The notes beneath the pieces were generated by a model, which saw only the letters and a program-made list of their open reading frames with translations, was not told the DNA's origin and ran no database searches. A program made the position numbers and the translations under genes. 37,269 nucleotides of DNA from Thermomicrobiales bacterium. GTDB taxonomy: Bacteria > Chloroflexota > Chloroflexia > Thermomicrobiales > UBA6265. Where the stretch lies: assembly GCA_020432165.1 (NCBI GenBank), contig JAGQGU010000045.1, positions 1 through 37,269 on the forward strand, read 5' to 3'. This document shows positions 16,130 to 24,168 of the stretch, piece after piece (the stretch's first letter is position 1; the number at the start of each line of letters is the position of its first letter).

Positions 16130-16829
16130 GAGCTTTCACCTCTTTATAGACATGATCTATGCGACAGGGTTCATATTTGGCATAGGTAGTGAAATCGAAT
16201 GCCCCTCTGTTGGCAGCGCGCAAGGAGTCTAGGGTGAACGGCTCACGTTGAACTATGCCCGGCACATTCAAAACCCGATTCCACCACGAGAACAGAATCA
16301 ACTCTCCACTTGCGTCTGTGCCAGTGAGCGTATTCCCTTGAACAATGTTTGCATTGATGAGACATACTGCTGACCGCCATAGGTTCGTTCGCCTACTACA
16401 TTTGATTCCGTTCCGTGTATGGAAATCAACGAACGACATTAGTAGCAGCTCTTGCGCAGTTTCAAAGTTGTCCTCCAGGAGTTCAACACCATAGATTGAC
16501 GCCAACGCAAACAAAGATTCGGTCGGCCAGAATTCAGGTTGATACCGCCTCTGGATTGCGGCAAGCTTCCGCTCAAGAATTGCGACAAGAAAGTTCCCGT
16601 CGCCTGCGGCAGGCTCAAAGAAGGTCTTGTCCACAAACTGAGGCCCGGTCTCCAGATCGGGGCGGACCAGGTCAAGCATTTGATTGACCAAATGGCGAGG
16701 CGTAAAGACTTCACCATAGGCCTTCACCCTGTGTCGAGACTTCACGAGTTGCTCAATCCTCCGCAAGTCTGACACCAGGTGCGCAGGTGATTCACTCTGC
16801 GGCCCTAAGGAACGAGATTGAGCTGCCAT
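16122..16829 (-). CDS. N6 DNA methylase AdoMet-binding half (no NPPY motif)
   Basis: Protein of 235 residues with methyltransferase motif X in GEVFTPRHLVNQML (39-52), motif I FFEPAAGDGNFL (70-81), an acidic strand-2 motif IYGVELLEDN (112-121) and NIVQGNTL (161-168), where family members often have Asp in place of the Asn. The chain ends at residue 235 without a catalytic NPPY, so it cannot methylate DNA alone. From memory, short proteins of this type occur beside helicases and NPPY proteins as restriction subunit M. It is the first gene of the three-gene island operon; GAGGGG sits only two bases before the ATG. It overlaps the helicase gene by 8 bp. Confidence 0.85.
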   Translation of the reverse strand: MAAQSRSLGPQSESPAHLVSDLRRIEQLVKSRHRVKAYGEVFTPRHLVNQMLDLVRPDLETGPQFVDKTFFEPAAGDGNFLVAILERKLAAIQRRYQPEFWPTESLFALASIYGVELLEDNFETAQELLLMSFVDFHTRNGIKCSRRTNLWRSAVCLINANIVQGNTLTGTDASGELILFSWWNRVLNVPGIVQREPFTLDSLRAANRGAFDFTTYAKYEPCRIDHVYKEVKAHG

Positions 16830-16856
16830 ATCCCCTCTTTGCGATCGACGAGTGCG

Positions 16857-16887
16857 ATACTACGTGATACTTACCAGTATGCGTCAA
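16857..16887 (-). promoter_or_regulatory. Candidate sigma-70 promoter of the modification/helicase operon
   Basis: On the minus strand TTGACG (16887-16882) and TAGTAT (16862-16857) are separated by 19 bases, slightly long. The -10 lies 28 bases upstream of the start codon at 16829. This fits independent transcription of the island. Confidence 0.4.
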
Positions 16888-16942
16888 ATAACGAGTTCTC
16901 GGAGGCTGGAGTCAACCAACAAGCTCCAGGCACGCCTTTTGG

Positions 16943-17707
16943 CTATGGCGACGATGTCAGCCCATGCAGCGCTTTCAGGCTGCGGAGATCGCGATCAGCA
17001 ACATAGCGGGCGTAGCTTTCCAGTGCATGCTGGATTTCACCGCGTTCGGCTTCGCTGGGGTTAACACGCGCGACCGCCGCGAGTCCCTCCCGTTGCAACA
17101 AACGCAGGTACTTCTGGGCATTCACCGAAAGCGGGATGGCGTGAGGATCGAGCTCCCGGCATTCCGGACAGAGTAATCCACCGAGCACTGGTGAAAATGC
17201 GTTCGTTTGGGCGGTGATCTCATCATCGCAGCCAACACATTTGAAGAGCTGCGGGCGATACCCAAGCTCGTTCAGCAAGGCCATCTCGAAGTGACGCGTG
17301 ACCATCCACGGATCAATACCATCATCCAGCAATACCAGTGATCGGCTCAACAACTCAAAGACGGCGCGATGCGGCTCGTCGGGCTGCGTAATGAGCTTCA
17401 CCAGTTCCACCAGGTAACTGGCGTGGCAGAAACGGGCGAGATCGGTATGCAGTGTGGGGAAGGCGCGCACCGGAGTCGCCGAACGCACCACATCCAGATC
17501 GCGACCGGTCGCGAGTTCCAGTGTCACCCAGCTACAGAGATCGAGATATGGTCCGGAGCGACTCTTCGTTTTGCTCGCGCCCTTGGCGATCACATCCAGC
17601 CGGCCATATTTCGGCGTAAAGACAATGAGGATACGATCGGCCTCGCCATATGCGCGCCGATCTATGACAATGGCTTCGGTGGAATAGTTGCGATCTCGGT
17701 TCGTCAT
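16943..17707 (-). CDS. recO: DNA repair protein RecO
   Basis: RecO of 254 residues, which loads RecA onto SSB-coated DNA with RecR in the RecFOR pathway. The N-terminal OB fold runs from about residue 8 (STEAIVIDRRAYGEADRIL) to 80. A four-cysteine zinc site is visible in FKCVGC and LCPEC (C157, C160, C180, C183). I chose the ATG at 17707 (MTNRDRNYS) because homologues begin just before the OB fold; the upstream ATG at 17776 would add 23 His- and Arg-rich residues unlike RecO. The gene is divergent from ccdA. Downstream, CTGGAG/CTCCAG (16906-16929) forms a weak hairpin without a T-run, just before the island promoter. Confidence 0.93.
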   Translation of the reverse strand: MTNRDRNYSTEAIVIDRRAYGEADRILIVFTPKYGRLDVIAKGASKTKSRSGPYLDLCSWVTLELATGRDLDVVRSATPVRAFPTLHTDLARFCHASYLVELVKLITQPDEPHRAVFELLSRSLVLLDDGIDPWMVTRHFEMALLNELGYRPQLFKCVGCDDEITAQTNAFSPVLGGLLCPECRELDPHAIPLSVNAQKYLRLLQREGLAAVARVNPSEAERGEIQHALESYARYVADRDLRSLKALHGLTSSP

Positions 17708-17830
17708 GGATTGCCTGTGGTGCCGATGCCGAAGTGCTCGGCGTTCTGGATGATTCCATGAATTGTACTCCAGCATTCATGCAGCACCCGATTGGGCAGA
17801 TGTCCGCCCGAATGGTAGGTTTGACTCACT

Positions 17831-18577
17831 ATGGACGATGTCTCCTTTCTGGCAGCATTTATCGCCGGGGTGCTCAGTATCACCTCGCCCTGTGTGCTCC
17901 CGCTCGTGCCCATCTACATCACCCACATTGCTGGCGTAAGTGCTGGTCAGGATCAGGCGACCGCGAAATCCGTGATCATGCGGAACGCACTCGCCTACGT
18001 ACTCGGGTTTAGCCTCGTCTTCATCGCCCTCGGTGCGGCGATGGGGGCCGTCGGCGAGATCGCTGGATCACTCGATTTCATTCGCCGCAATACCGATTGG
18101 CTGGTGCGCATCGGTGGTGTGCTGATGATGGTGCTTGGTTTGCACATGCTTGGGATCTTCCGCATTCCCTTTCTCTATCGCGATGCCCACATTCAGATGG
18201 ACGGTGGTAAGCCGGGCACAATCGCCTCCAGTTTCGTCATCGGTCTCAGTTTCGGCGCTGGCTGGACACCGTGCATGGGGCCAATCCTCGGCGTGATTCT
18301 CACCCTGGCGGCAAGTCAGGCGGATACGATGCGAGCCACATGGTTGCTCGTTGTCTATTCTGCCGGTCTGGCCATTCCCTTCCTCGCGGCTGCCCTCGCC
18401 TTTGGCTCACTCCCCGGTGTGATGCGGAAAGTGAACAAGCATCTGGGTCTGGTCGAGACGATTAGCGGTGCGATAATGCTGGCGGTTGGTATCATCATGA
18501 TCATGGGTTGGTATCAACTCATCTTCAATATCATCATCGATCACGCTCCGTGGACACCGTGGGAACCCGAAATCTAG
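17831..18577 (+). CDS. ccdA: Cytochrome c biogenesis protein CcdA
   Basis: Integral membrane thiol transporter of 248 residues, apparently with six transmembrane helices. It passes electrons from cytoplasmic thioredoxin to outward-facing thiol proteins. The two redox cysteines are in SPCVLPLVP (C21) and GWTPCMGP (C148), the paired motif of the DsbD/CcdA family. It starts the plus-strand run ccdA-resB-ccsA-resA, a System II (Ccs) cytochrome c maturation set, and would keep ResA and apocytochrome cysteines reduced. The ATG at 17831 is the natural start because the first helix follows at once; no strong ribosome binding site is seen. Confidence 0.95.
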   Translation: MDDVSFLAAFIAGVLSITSPCVLPLVPIYITHIAGVSAGQDQATAKSVIMRNALAYVLGFSLVFIALGAAMGAVGEIAGSLDFIRRNTDWLVRIGGVLMMVLGLHMLGIFRIPFLYRDAHIQMDGGKPGTIASSFVIGLSFGAGWTPCMGPILGVILTLAASQADTMRATWLLVVYSAGLAIPFLAAALAFGSLPGVMRKVNKHLGLVETISGAIMLAVGIIMIMGWYQLIFNIIIDHAPWTPWEPEI

Positions 18578-18619
18578 CCTGATCTTCTCGCTCCGCACAC
18601 AACACTGTCAGGATTCTTC

Positions 18620-20089
18620 ATGGCGGAAACCGCAATTAGTCCCGATTCTTCGCAACGTCGCTCCGGTCTCGAACGCGGTGTGGACAAGGTATGGCGCTTT
18701 TTCACCAGCGTCCGCAATGCCATTTACGAGATCAGCTTCCTCACCTTGCTGGTGCTGATTGGCACGCTGCGGGGGAGTTCGGTACCGCGCAGCATCGCTG
18801 ACAAACTGCCATTTACCGAAGGTCTGGTTGGCCGCTGGTATGCCTGGGACGTCTTCCGCTCAGGACTCTTCGCCGCGACGCTGGCTGTCATCGCCATCGC
18901 CATCATCATCTGCACACTGAACCGCGTGCCGCAGATCTGGCTGACGATTGCTCACCCCAAGATCACGACCAGCATGGGTTTCATCAACGGGGCCGAGACC
19001 GCCGCGACCTATCAACTGGAGGCATCCCCAGATACCGCTCTCGGAGAGTTGCAGGAAACACTGACCAAACGCCGCTATCGGGTGCTGACCGAGAAGGTGG
19101 GCGAAGTCACCCACCTTTATGCAGACAAGAATCGCTTCGCCAACTTCGGTACTTTCCCCTTCCATCTTGGTCTGATTCTGCTGCTGGTAGGTGGTATCGT
19201 CGCCTCCACCTTTGGCTTCCGCGAACAAGAGTTCACCATCGCCGAACACACACGAGAGAATGTTGGCCACGGTACCGGTCTCAGCGTGGAGCTGACCAAG
19301 GTGACGGATACCTGGAGTGAACTGGGTACGCCGGTCAAATATGAGAGCATCGTGACCATCTATGAAGATGGCAAGCCGGTGAAGGAAGGCAGCATTCGCG
19401 TCAATCATCCGATGACCTACGGATCGGCAACCTTCTATCAGAGTTCTATCGGCTATACCGCCGAGTTTACGGTGCGTAACGCCAATGGCGATATCGTCTT
19501 TTCCGGTCCAACCGAACTAGGTGGGTATATCGCCAAGAACAATCCGGATGCGCCAGCCGGCTTCATCGATATCCCGTTGGATGGTGTCCGCCTGAGTGTG
19601 ATTGCCAAAGACAAGAATCCCGACAATGAGCCAGAGCTGGACACGCTGAATCTGGCTCCGGGACAGATTTGGGTAGGCTTGCCGGGGGATACCACTGGCG
19701 TCGTCATTGAGCAGGGGCAACCTGCGCAGGTCGGAGAATACACCGTTACCTTCGAGCGCGAAGGTAACTTCTCCGTGCTACAGGTTGGCTACAACCCGGG
19801 TATCCCCATCTTCATCATCGCCGCCTTCTTTATGGTCGGCGGACTCATGGTGACCTTCTACTTCCCGCACCGGCGTATCCGCGCCATCCTGACGCCCGCT
19901 GAAACTGGCACCACCCTGGCAATGGCACCATTGGCAAAACGCGATTACAGCGGCAAGCGCGAGTTCTTTGGCATCCTCGGTCGGCTGAATGACCTATGGG
20001 GCACGAAACCCATCGTGAGAGCACCGAAAAACGCCACCGACTACGAATACCTTTACATCAACGCACCCGCGGGTGAGGAATCGCAGTAA
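18620..20089 (+). CDS. resB: Cytochrome c biogenesis protein ResB/Ccs1
   Basis: ResB-family membrane protein of 489 residues, half of the System II haem lyase with CcsA. Hydrophobic segments are visible near residues 37-50, 83-98 and 178-195, a large extracytoplasmic domain follows, and a last helix lies near 393-413 (IPIFIIAAFFMVGG). The conserved NHPMTYGSATFYQSS stretch (equivalent to N-x-PL-x-Y...FYQ) confirms the family. AGGA precedes the ATG by seven bases. The gap to ccdA is 42 bp and to ccsA 41 bp. Confidence 0.94.
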   Translation: MAETAISPDSSQRRSGLERGVDKVWRFFTSVRNAIYEISFLTLLVLIGTLRGSSVPRSIADKLPFTEGLVGRWYAWDVFRSGLFAATLAVIAIAIIICTLNRVPQIWLTIAHPKITTSMGFINGAETAATYQLEASPDTALGELQETLTKRRYRVLTEKVGEVTHLYADKNRFANFGTFPFHLGLILLLVGGIVASTFGFREQEFTIAEHTRENVGHGTGLSVELTKVTDTWSELGTPVKYESIVTIYEDGKPVKEGSIRVNHPMTYGSATFYQSSIGYTAEFTVRNANGDIVFSGPTELGGYIAKNNPDAPAGFIDIPLDGVRLSVIAKDKNPDNEPELDTLNLAPGQIWVGLPGDTTGVVIEQGQPAQVGEYTVTFEREGNFSVLQVGYNPGIPIFIIAAFFMVGGLMVTFYFPHRRIRAILTPAETGTTLAMAPLAKRDYSGKREFFGILGRLNDLWGTKPIVRAPKNATDYEYLYINAPAGEESQ

Positions 20090-20130
20090 ACTGGAAGCAA
20101 CATCGCACGATTCTCGGGAGGAATCCACCC

Positions 20131-21033
20131 ATGGATGGTCTGGTCCGCTTTTCTTTCTATCTCTTCGCCGGTGGGTCGATGGCAGTCATCGGTGCCGCCG
20201 TCATGTACATCATCTACGCGGTCGGTCGTCTGCGCGTGCAACGGGCACAGTTGACCACACCTGGTGGTCAATCCGTACCGACGAGTAGTCTTCATGCTGA
20301 GGAAGGGCCCATCGGCTACGCACGATTGGGAACCATGCTCACCATCTTCGGATGGCTCTCCATTGGCGGCGCCATCGCAGCTCGCTGGGGTGCGGCTGGT
20401 CATTTCCCGCTGAGCAATATGTACGAATACAGCATGATGTTCGTCTTCTGGGCCTGTATGTTCAATCTCATCTTCGAGCGAATGTACAAGGTGCGGCAAC
20501 TCGGCGCGATTGTGATGACAGTGGCAGCATTGATGTGTCTTTACATCTGGAGCTTGCCAGCGGATATGCGCGAGGTAAATCCGCTGATTCCGGCGTTGCA
20601 AGCCAATGCGATCATGCCCTTCCACGTCGGCTCATTCACGTTGGCCTACGCCACATTCGCGGTCGCCTTTGGCGCAGCTATCCTTTTCCTGATCAAGGAA
20701 CGCACTTCGGTTGCCTGGTTGCCGAGCGCAGAAATGTTAGACGATGTCGGCTTCCGTGCAGTGACGATCGGGTTCCCATTCTTCACGTTGGGGCTTATCC
20801 TCGGCTCGGTCTGGGCGCACGATGCCTGGGGGGTGTACTGGAGTTGGGATCCGAAGGAGACTTCGGCACTCTTCACCTGGCTGGTCTACGCGGTTTACCT
20901 GCACACGCGCACACTCCGCGGATGGACCGGGCGCCGGAGCGCGTACGTGTTGCTCTTCGGCTTTGCCGCCACCATCTTCACCTACTACGGCAACTACTTC
21001 TTCGGCGGTCTGCACGCCTATGGCGGTGTCTAG
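20131..21033 (+). CDS. ccsA: Cytochrome c biogenesis protein CcsA (ResC/CcsB type)
   Basis: Polytopic protein of 300 residues carrying the haem-handling WWD domain: SVWAHDAWGVYWSWDPKET (226-243). Candidate axial histidines are H165 (PFHVGSF) and H258 (YLHTRT). It moves haem across the membrane and with ResB attaches it to CXXCH motifs of apocytochrome c. GGGAGGA lies eight bases before the ATG at 20131, a strong ribosome binding site. The gene is followed after six bases by resA, so the two are co-transcribed. Confidence 0.95.
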   Translation: MDGLVRFSFYLFAGGSMAVIGAAVMYIIYAVGRLRVQRAQLTTPGGQSVPTSSLHAEEGPIGYARLGTMLTIFGWLSIGGAIAARWGAAGHFPLSNMYEYSMMFVFWACMFNLIFERMYKVRQLGAIVMTVAALMCLYIWSLPADMREVNPLIPALQANAIMPFHVGSFTLAYATFAVAFGAAILFLIKERTSVAWLPSAEMLDDVGFRAVTIGFPFFTLGLILGSVWAHDAWGVYWSWDPKETSALFTWLVYAVYLHTRTLRGWTGRRSAYVLLFGFAATIFTYYGNYFFGGLHAYGGV

Positions 21034-21039
21034 CAGTTC

Positions 21040-21723
21040 ATGAGTCAGTCATCAACAACAGAGGCACGCAACAAACAACTACGTCCAGTCAACGTGATCC
21101 TCGCTGTCGTAATCATCGGCGCGATTATCGGCACGACCTGGTGGCTGGGCGAAAAGAATGGCTGGGCCGATATCGGCACCGGCGGACAGAACGCGAAGCT
21201 CTTGCCGAAGGTGGGAGAAGAAGCCCCCGAGTTCTTCACGCTTCGTGAAGATGGCGAAATCATGCGCCTCTCCCAATACCGGGGGCAGGCGGTGTGGATC
21301 AATTTCTGGGGTAGCTGGTGTCAGCCATGTCGCGCCGAAATGCCAGACTTCATCAAGGCGTACGACGAACTTGCGGATCAGGATATTGTGATTCTGGCGG
21401 TGTCGATCGGCGAGAATCCGGAACAGGCTATTGCCTACCGCGATTTGGTCGGCGGCAGCTTCCCGATCTATATTGATCCGTCATTCATTAGTGCCTATAT
21501 CAATGCCGATGAGCACCCAGACCTGGCGGCCACATTCGAAAGCATGCGCAGTGACTGGCAAATCAGGAACTACCCCACCCACGTCTTTATCGATGCCGAC
21601 GGTATCGTGCGCAAAATCGTGCTTTCACAGATGAGTGAGCAGCAGATGATCGATACTGCCACCTCTGTGATCAATATGGGTCAAAGCCTGCTGCCCGAGA
21701 TCGTCATCACCAGATTCGATTGA
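21040..21723 (+). CDS. resA: Membrane-anchored thioredoxin-like protein (ResA-like)
   Basis: Protein of 227 residues with an N-terminal signal anchor (about 17-36) and a TlpA/ResA-type thioredoxin fold facing outward. The active site is NFWGSWCQPCRAEMPDF (C94, C97). A cis-proline appears in RNYPTHVFID. The segment between strands (about 150-175, FISAYINADEHPDLAATFESM) is longer than in a minimal thioredoxin. In this operon it most likely reduces the CXXCH cysteines of apocytochrome c, with electrons supplied by CcdA. Confidence 0.92.
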   Translation: MSQSSTTEARNKQLRPVNVILAVVIIGAIIGTTWWLGEKNGWADIGTGGQNAKLLPKVGEEAPEFFTLREDGEIMRLSQYRGQAVWINFWGSWCQPCRAEMPDFIKAYDELADQDIVILAVSIGENPEQAIAYRDLVGGSFPIYIDPSFISAYINADEHPDLAATFESMRSDWQIRNYPTHVFIDADGIVRKIVLSQMSEQQMIDTATSVINMGQSLLPEIVITRFD

Positions 21724-21752
21724 CGCCTACCTCCCCAACGTCTTGCTATCTG

Positions 21753-21765
21753 TGGCATAATGCCA
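21753..21765. promoter_or_regulatory. Perfect palindrome upstream of the DsbA-like gene
   Basis: TGGCATAATGCCA is a perfect 6-bp inverted repeat around a central A, 31 bases before the DsbA-like start and within the 72-bp gap after resA. It could bind a small dimeric regulator. No regulator family can be named. Confidence 0.3.
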
Positions 21766-21795
21766 TTGTTGCGTAGTTACTATACAAAGGGAAGT

Positions 21796-22404
21796 ATGAT
21801 GAAAATCACAGTTTGGATCGACTTCGTTTGCCCGTATGCCTGGACGGCCCAGCGGTGGCTCTTCGATCTGCAGAAGGAACTCGGCGACGATCTGGAGATC
21901 ACCTGGCGCTACTTCAGTATTGAGCAGGTGAACAAGGCTGAGGATGCCCCAAATGTGTGGGAGCACCCGAATGATGGCAGCAGTAGCACCATGCGTGCCT
22001 TCCAGGGTGCACATGCCGCTGGCAAGCAGGGTGCCGACAAGTACCTCGCGTATATGGCCGCGCTCTACAACCAGCGCCATATCAACAAGCGCAATCTGGG
22101 TACCCAGCAGATTCTGGAAGAAACCGCCGTCCAGGTCGGACTTGATCTTGACCAGTTCCGCGAAGACCTGAAGAGCGATGAAGTCTTCGAGATCTTCAAG
22201 AACGATCACACCGAGGCCGTCGAGAAGTACGGCATCTTCGGTGTACCAACGATCCTCTTCGAGAACGGTCAGAGCGCCTACCTGCGCATTAAGATCGGCG
22301 AGCCGCCGGTTGATCCGGTTGCATTCTGGGACGAATTCGTGGCTATCGTGCGTGATCGCCCGACGATTCTGGAGATCAAGCGACCGACTCCACCATCGGC
22401 ATAA
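21796..22404 (+). CDS. DsbA/FrnE-family oxidoreductase with a CPYA site
   Basis: Protein of about 202 residues with a DsbA-type thioredoxin fold: ITVWIDFVCPYAWTA at the N terminus, a helical insertion, and the cis-proline motif FGVPTILFENG near the C terminus. The site C12-P-Y-A15 has only the first cysteine of the usual CXXC, so it cannot form an intramolecular disulfide. It may act as a monothiol or glutathione-linked enzyme, as in 2-hydroxychromene-2-carboxylate isomerase relatives, which have S-P-Y. No signal peptide is seen, so it is probably cytoplasmic. AAAGGG lies four bases before the ATG at 21796; the ATG at 21799 is equally possible. Confidence 0.88.
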   Translation: MMKITVWIDFVCPYAWTAQRWLFDLQKELGDDLEITWRYFSIEQVNKAEDAPNVWEHPNDGSSSTMRAFQGAHAAGKQGADKYLAYMAALYNQRHINKRNLGTQQILEETAVQVGLDLDQFREDLKSDEVFEIFKNDHTEAVEKYGIFGVPTILFENGQSAYLRIKIGEPPVDPVAFWDEFVAIVRDRPTILEIKRPTPPSA

Positions 22405-22484
22405 CCCCTCACCTATAATTAGCGCGGATTCGCTCCTTCTCAGGCGAGTCCGCGTTTCACTTTTTCATCAGAACCGGACACTTC

Positions 22485-23114
22485 ATGTATTTGCCCGACC
22501 ATTTCAACCAGCAAGATGCGGATGAGATAGCTGCCTATATGCATGCGTTCCCGTTGGCGACAGTGATCACGATGGTGGATGGGCAGATGTGGCCGACCCA
22601 GATACCGCTCTTTCTGCAGGGCGATGTGTTGATCGGCCATGTCGCTCGCGCCAATCAGATGTGGAAACACGATGGCACCACAGACGTGTTGGTGGTTTTC
22701 GGTGGCGCCGATACCTATATCACCCCGAACTGGTACGAAACCAAACGACTCACGCACGAAGTGGTGCCAACCTGGAACTATGCGAGTGTCAATATCTGGG
22801 GAGAGCTCACCTTGCACGACGATGCCAAGTGGAAGCGGATGGCGGTCGGTAAGCTGACAACGATCCATGAGCGCACAAATGCGGAGCCCTGGAAGATGGG
22901 TGATGCGCCGCAGGAGTACCTGGAATCACAATTGGGACACATCATCGGGATTGAGATCAGCATCAACCGACTTGAGGCAAAGTGGAAGCTGAACCAAAAC
23001 CGCACGCTGGCAGATCGCGAAGGCGTGATTGCCGGACTCTCCAACCGCGGCAGTCAACCAGATGCTACGATCGCCGAGATGATGCGCACGACTATTACAC
23101 CCGATGCTGAGTAA
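22485..23114 (+). CDS. FMN-binding PaiB-like protein
   Basis: Protein of 209 residues of the PaiB / FMN-binding split-barrel family. The diagnostic VVPTWNYASVNIWG stretch (equivalent to VPTWNY-x-x-V-x-x-G) and the C-terminal KWKLNQNR motif (equivalent to KLSQN) are present. PaiB was named as a negative regulator of sporulation and protease genes in Bacillus; most homologues are probably flavin or haem-related enzymes, so a regulatory role here is only a family label. The 3' end overlaps mutY by 11 bp, suggesting coupled translation. Confidence 0.92.
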   Translation: MYLPDHFNQQDADEIAAYMHAFPLATVITMVDGQMWPTQIPLFLQGDVLIGHVARANQMWKHDGTTDVLVVFGGADTYITPNWYETKRLTHEVVPTWNYASVNIWGELTLHDDAKWKRMAVGKLTTIHERTNAEPWKMGDAPQEYLESQLGHIIGIEISINRLEAKWKLNQNRTLADREGVIAGLSNRGSQPDATIAEMMRTTITPDAE

Positions 23115-24087
23115 TCTGCCGGAAATACAGGACGAGATTCTCTCCTGGTTCAGCCAGCACCGCCGCGATCTGCCCTGGCGACATACTCGCGATCCCTACG
23201 CGATTCTGGTCAGCGAGATCATGCTACAGCAAACACAGGTGGACAGGGTGTTGCCCTACTGGCATGCCTGGATGGAGCGCTGGCCAACGGTTCACGAGCT
23301 CGCAGCGGCACCCGTAGCTGAGGTCATTCGTGCCTGGAAGGGGCTCGGATACAACCGACGGGCGGTCAATCTGCAACGAGCGGCGCAGGCGGTGGTTGAT
23401 CGTGGCGGTGAGTTCCCGCAGACGATCGACGAGTTGCTCACACTGCCAGGCATCGGGCCGTATACCGCTGGTGCAATCGCCTGCTTTGCCTATGAACAGG
23501 ATGTGCCCTTTATCGATACCAATATGCGGCGCGTACTTCATCGCATCTTCGTTGGTGTAGATTTGCCAAAGCCCACGGTGAGCGACAAAGAAGTCTTGGT
23601 CATTGCGGCAGAAGCCATTCCCGCGGGGAATGGTTGGCTGTGGAATCAGGCGATTATGGAATTTGGAGCAATCCAGTGCACCAGTCGCAAACCACTCTGC
23701 CTCACCTGCCCGGTGCAATCACATTGCTCTGCATTCCCGGAGATTCAGCTCGCCCTGGCCATCACAGCCAGACAACCGAAAGGGAAAGCGGTTCCATTTG
23801 AGCAGACGAACCGCTATTTTCGCGGTCGCATCATGGACGAACTTCGCGCTCATGAAGGCGATGGCGTGATGCTCGCGGAGATGGGACCTGCGGTAAAGGC
23901 AGGGTTCGCATCGACTGACTATCCATGGCTGCTGGAGCTGATCGAGGCATTGGCTGGCGATGGACTGCTTGTGATTGAAACACATCCCGTGCCGAAGGAG
24001 AGGCTAGAACTCATCTCTGGGGTCGCTGAGTCGAGTGTTCAGTACGATGCTACGCCGGTTGAAGAGATTCGGGTGAGGTTGCCCTGA
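23104..24087 (+). CDS. mutY: A/G-specific adenine glycosylase (MutY family)
   Basis: Protein of 327 residues that removes adenine mispaired with 8-oxoguanine. The catalytic Glu is E38 in SEIMLQQTQV; the helix-hairpin-helix LPGIGPYTAGAI spans 114-125; the catalytic Asp is D138 in FIDTN. A 4Fe-4S cluster site has cysteines 192, 199, 202 and 208 with spacing C-x6-C-x2-C-x5-C. The C terminus (about 228-300) looks like a short winged-helix module rather than the NUDIX-like 8-oxoG-recognition domain of classical MutY, as I recall for actinobacterial homologues. The stop codon is in the loop of a TTGCCC/GGGCAA hairpin (24079-24093). The start overlaps the PaiB-like gene by 11 bp. Confidence 0.93.
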   Translation: MLSNLPEIQDEILSWFSQHRRDLPWRHTRDPYAILVSEIMLQQTQVDRVLPYWHAWMERWPTVHELAAAPVAEVIRAWKGLGYNRRAVNLQRAAQAVVDRGGEFPQTIDELLTLPGIGPYTAGAIACFAYEQDVPFIDTNMRRVLHRIFVGVDLPKPTVSDKEVLVIAAEAIPAGNGWLWNQAIMEFGAIQCTSRKPLCLTCPVQSHCSAFPEIQLALAITARQPKGKAVPFEQTNRYFRGRIMDELRAHEGDGVMLAEMGPAVKAGFASTDYPWLLELIEALAGDGLLVIETHPVPKERLELISGVAESSVQYDATPVEEIRVRLP

Positions 24088-24142
24088 GGGCAATATCGAC
24101 GGCGATGCCGTCGATTCGGGACGATACCTTGCAGGATCGTCC
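24079..24142. repeat. Hairpin array after mutY, related to 4958-5012
   Basis: Three hairpins: TTGCCC/GGGCAA around the mutY stop codon (24079-24093); ATCGACGG/CCGTCGAT with loop CGATG (24095-24115); and GGACGAT...ATCGTCC (24119-24142), which extends to a 5-nt TTGCA loop with one bulged A. The second is nearly identical to 4958-4978 (loop CGGTG there), and the junction CCGTCGATnCGGG is shared. The array lies between the convergent mutY and glycosyltransferase genes and may act as a bidirectional 3' structure, though no T-run was seen. Confidence 0.55.
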
Positions 24143-24168
24143 TTTACATCCATAACCAATTGACGTCG

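Noticed and set aside
11805-16829. Canonical Type I R-M, BREX, DISARM or Type III system
   Set aside because: There is no HsdS, no PglX/PglZ/BrxC, no DrmA/DrmB, and no single complete Mod protein; the methyltransferase motifs are spread over three chains.
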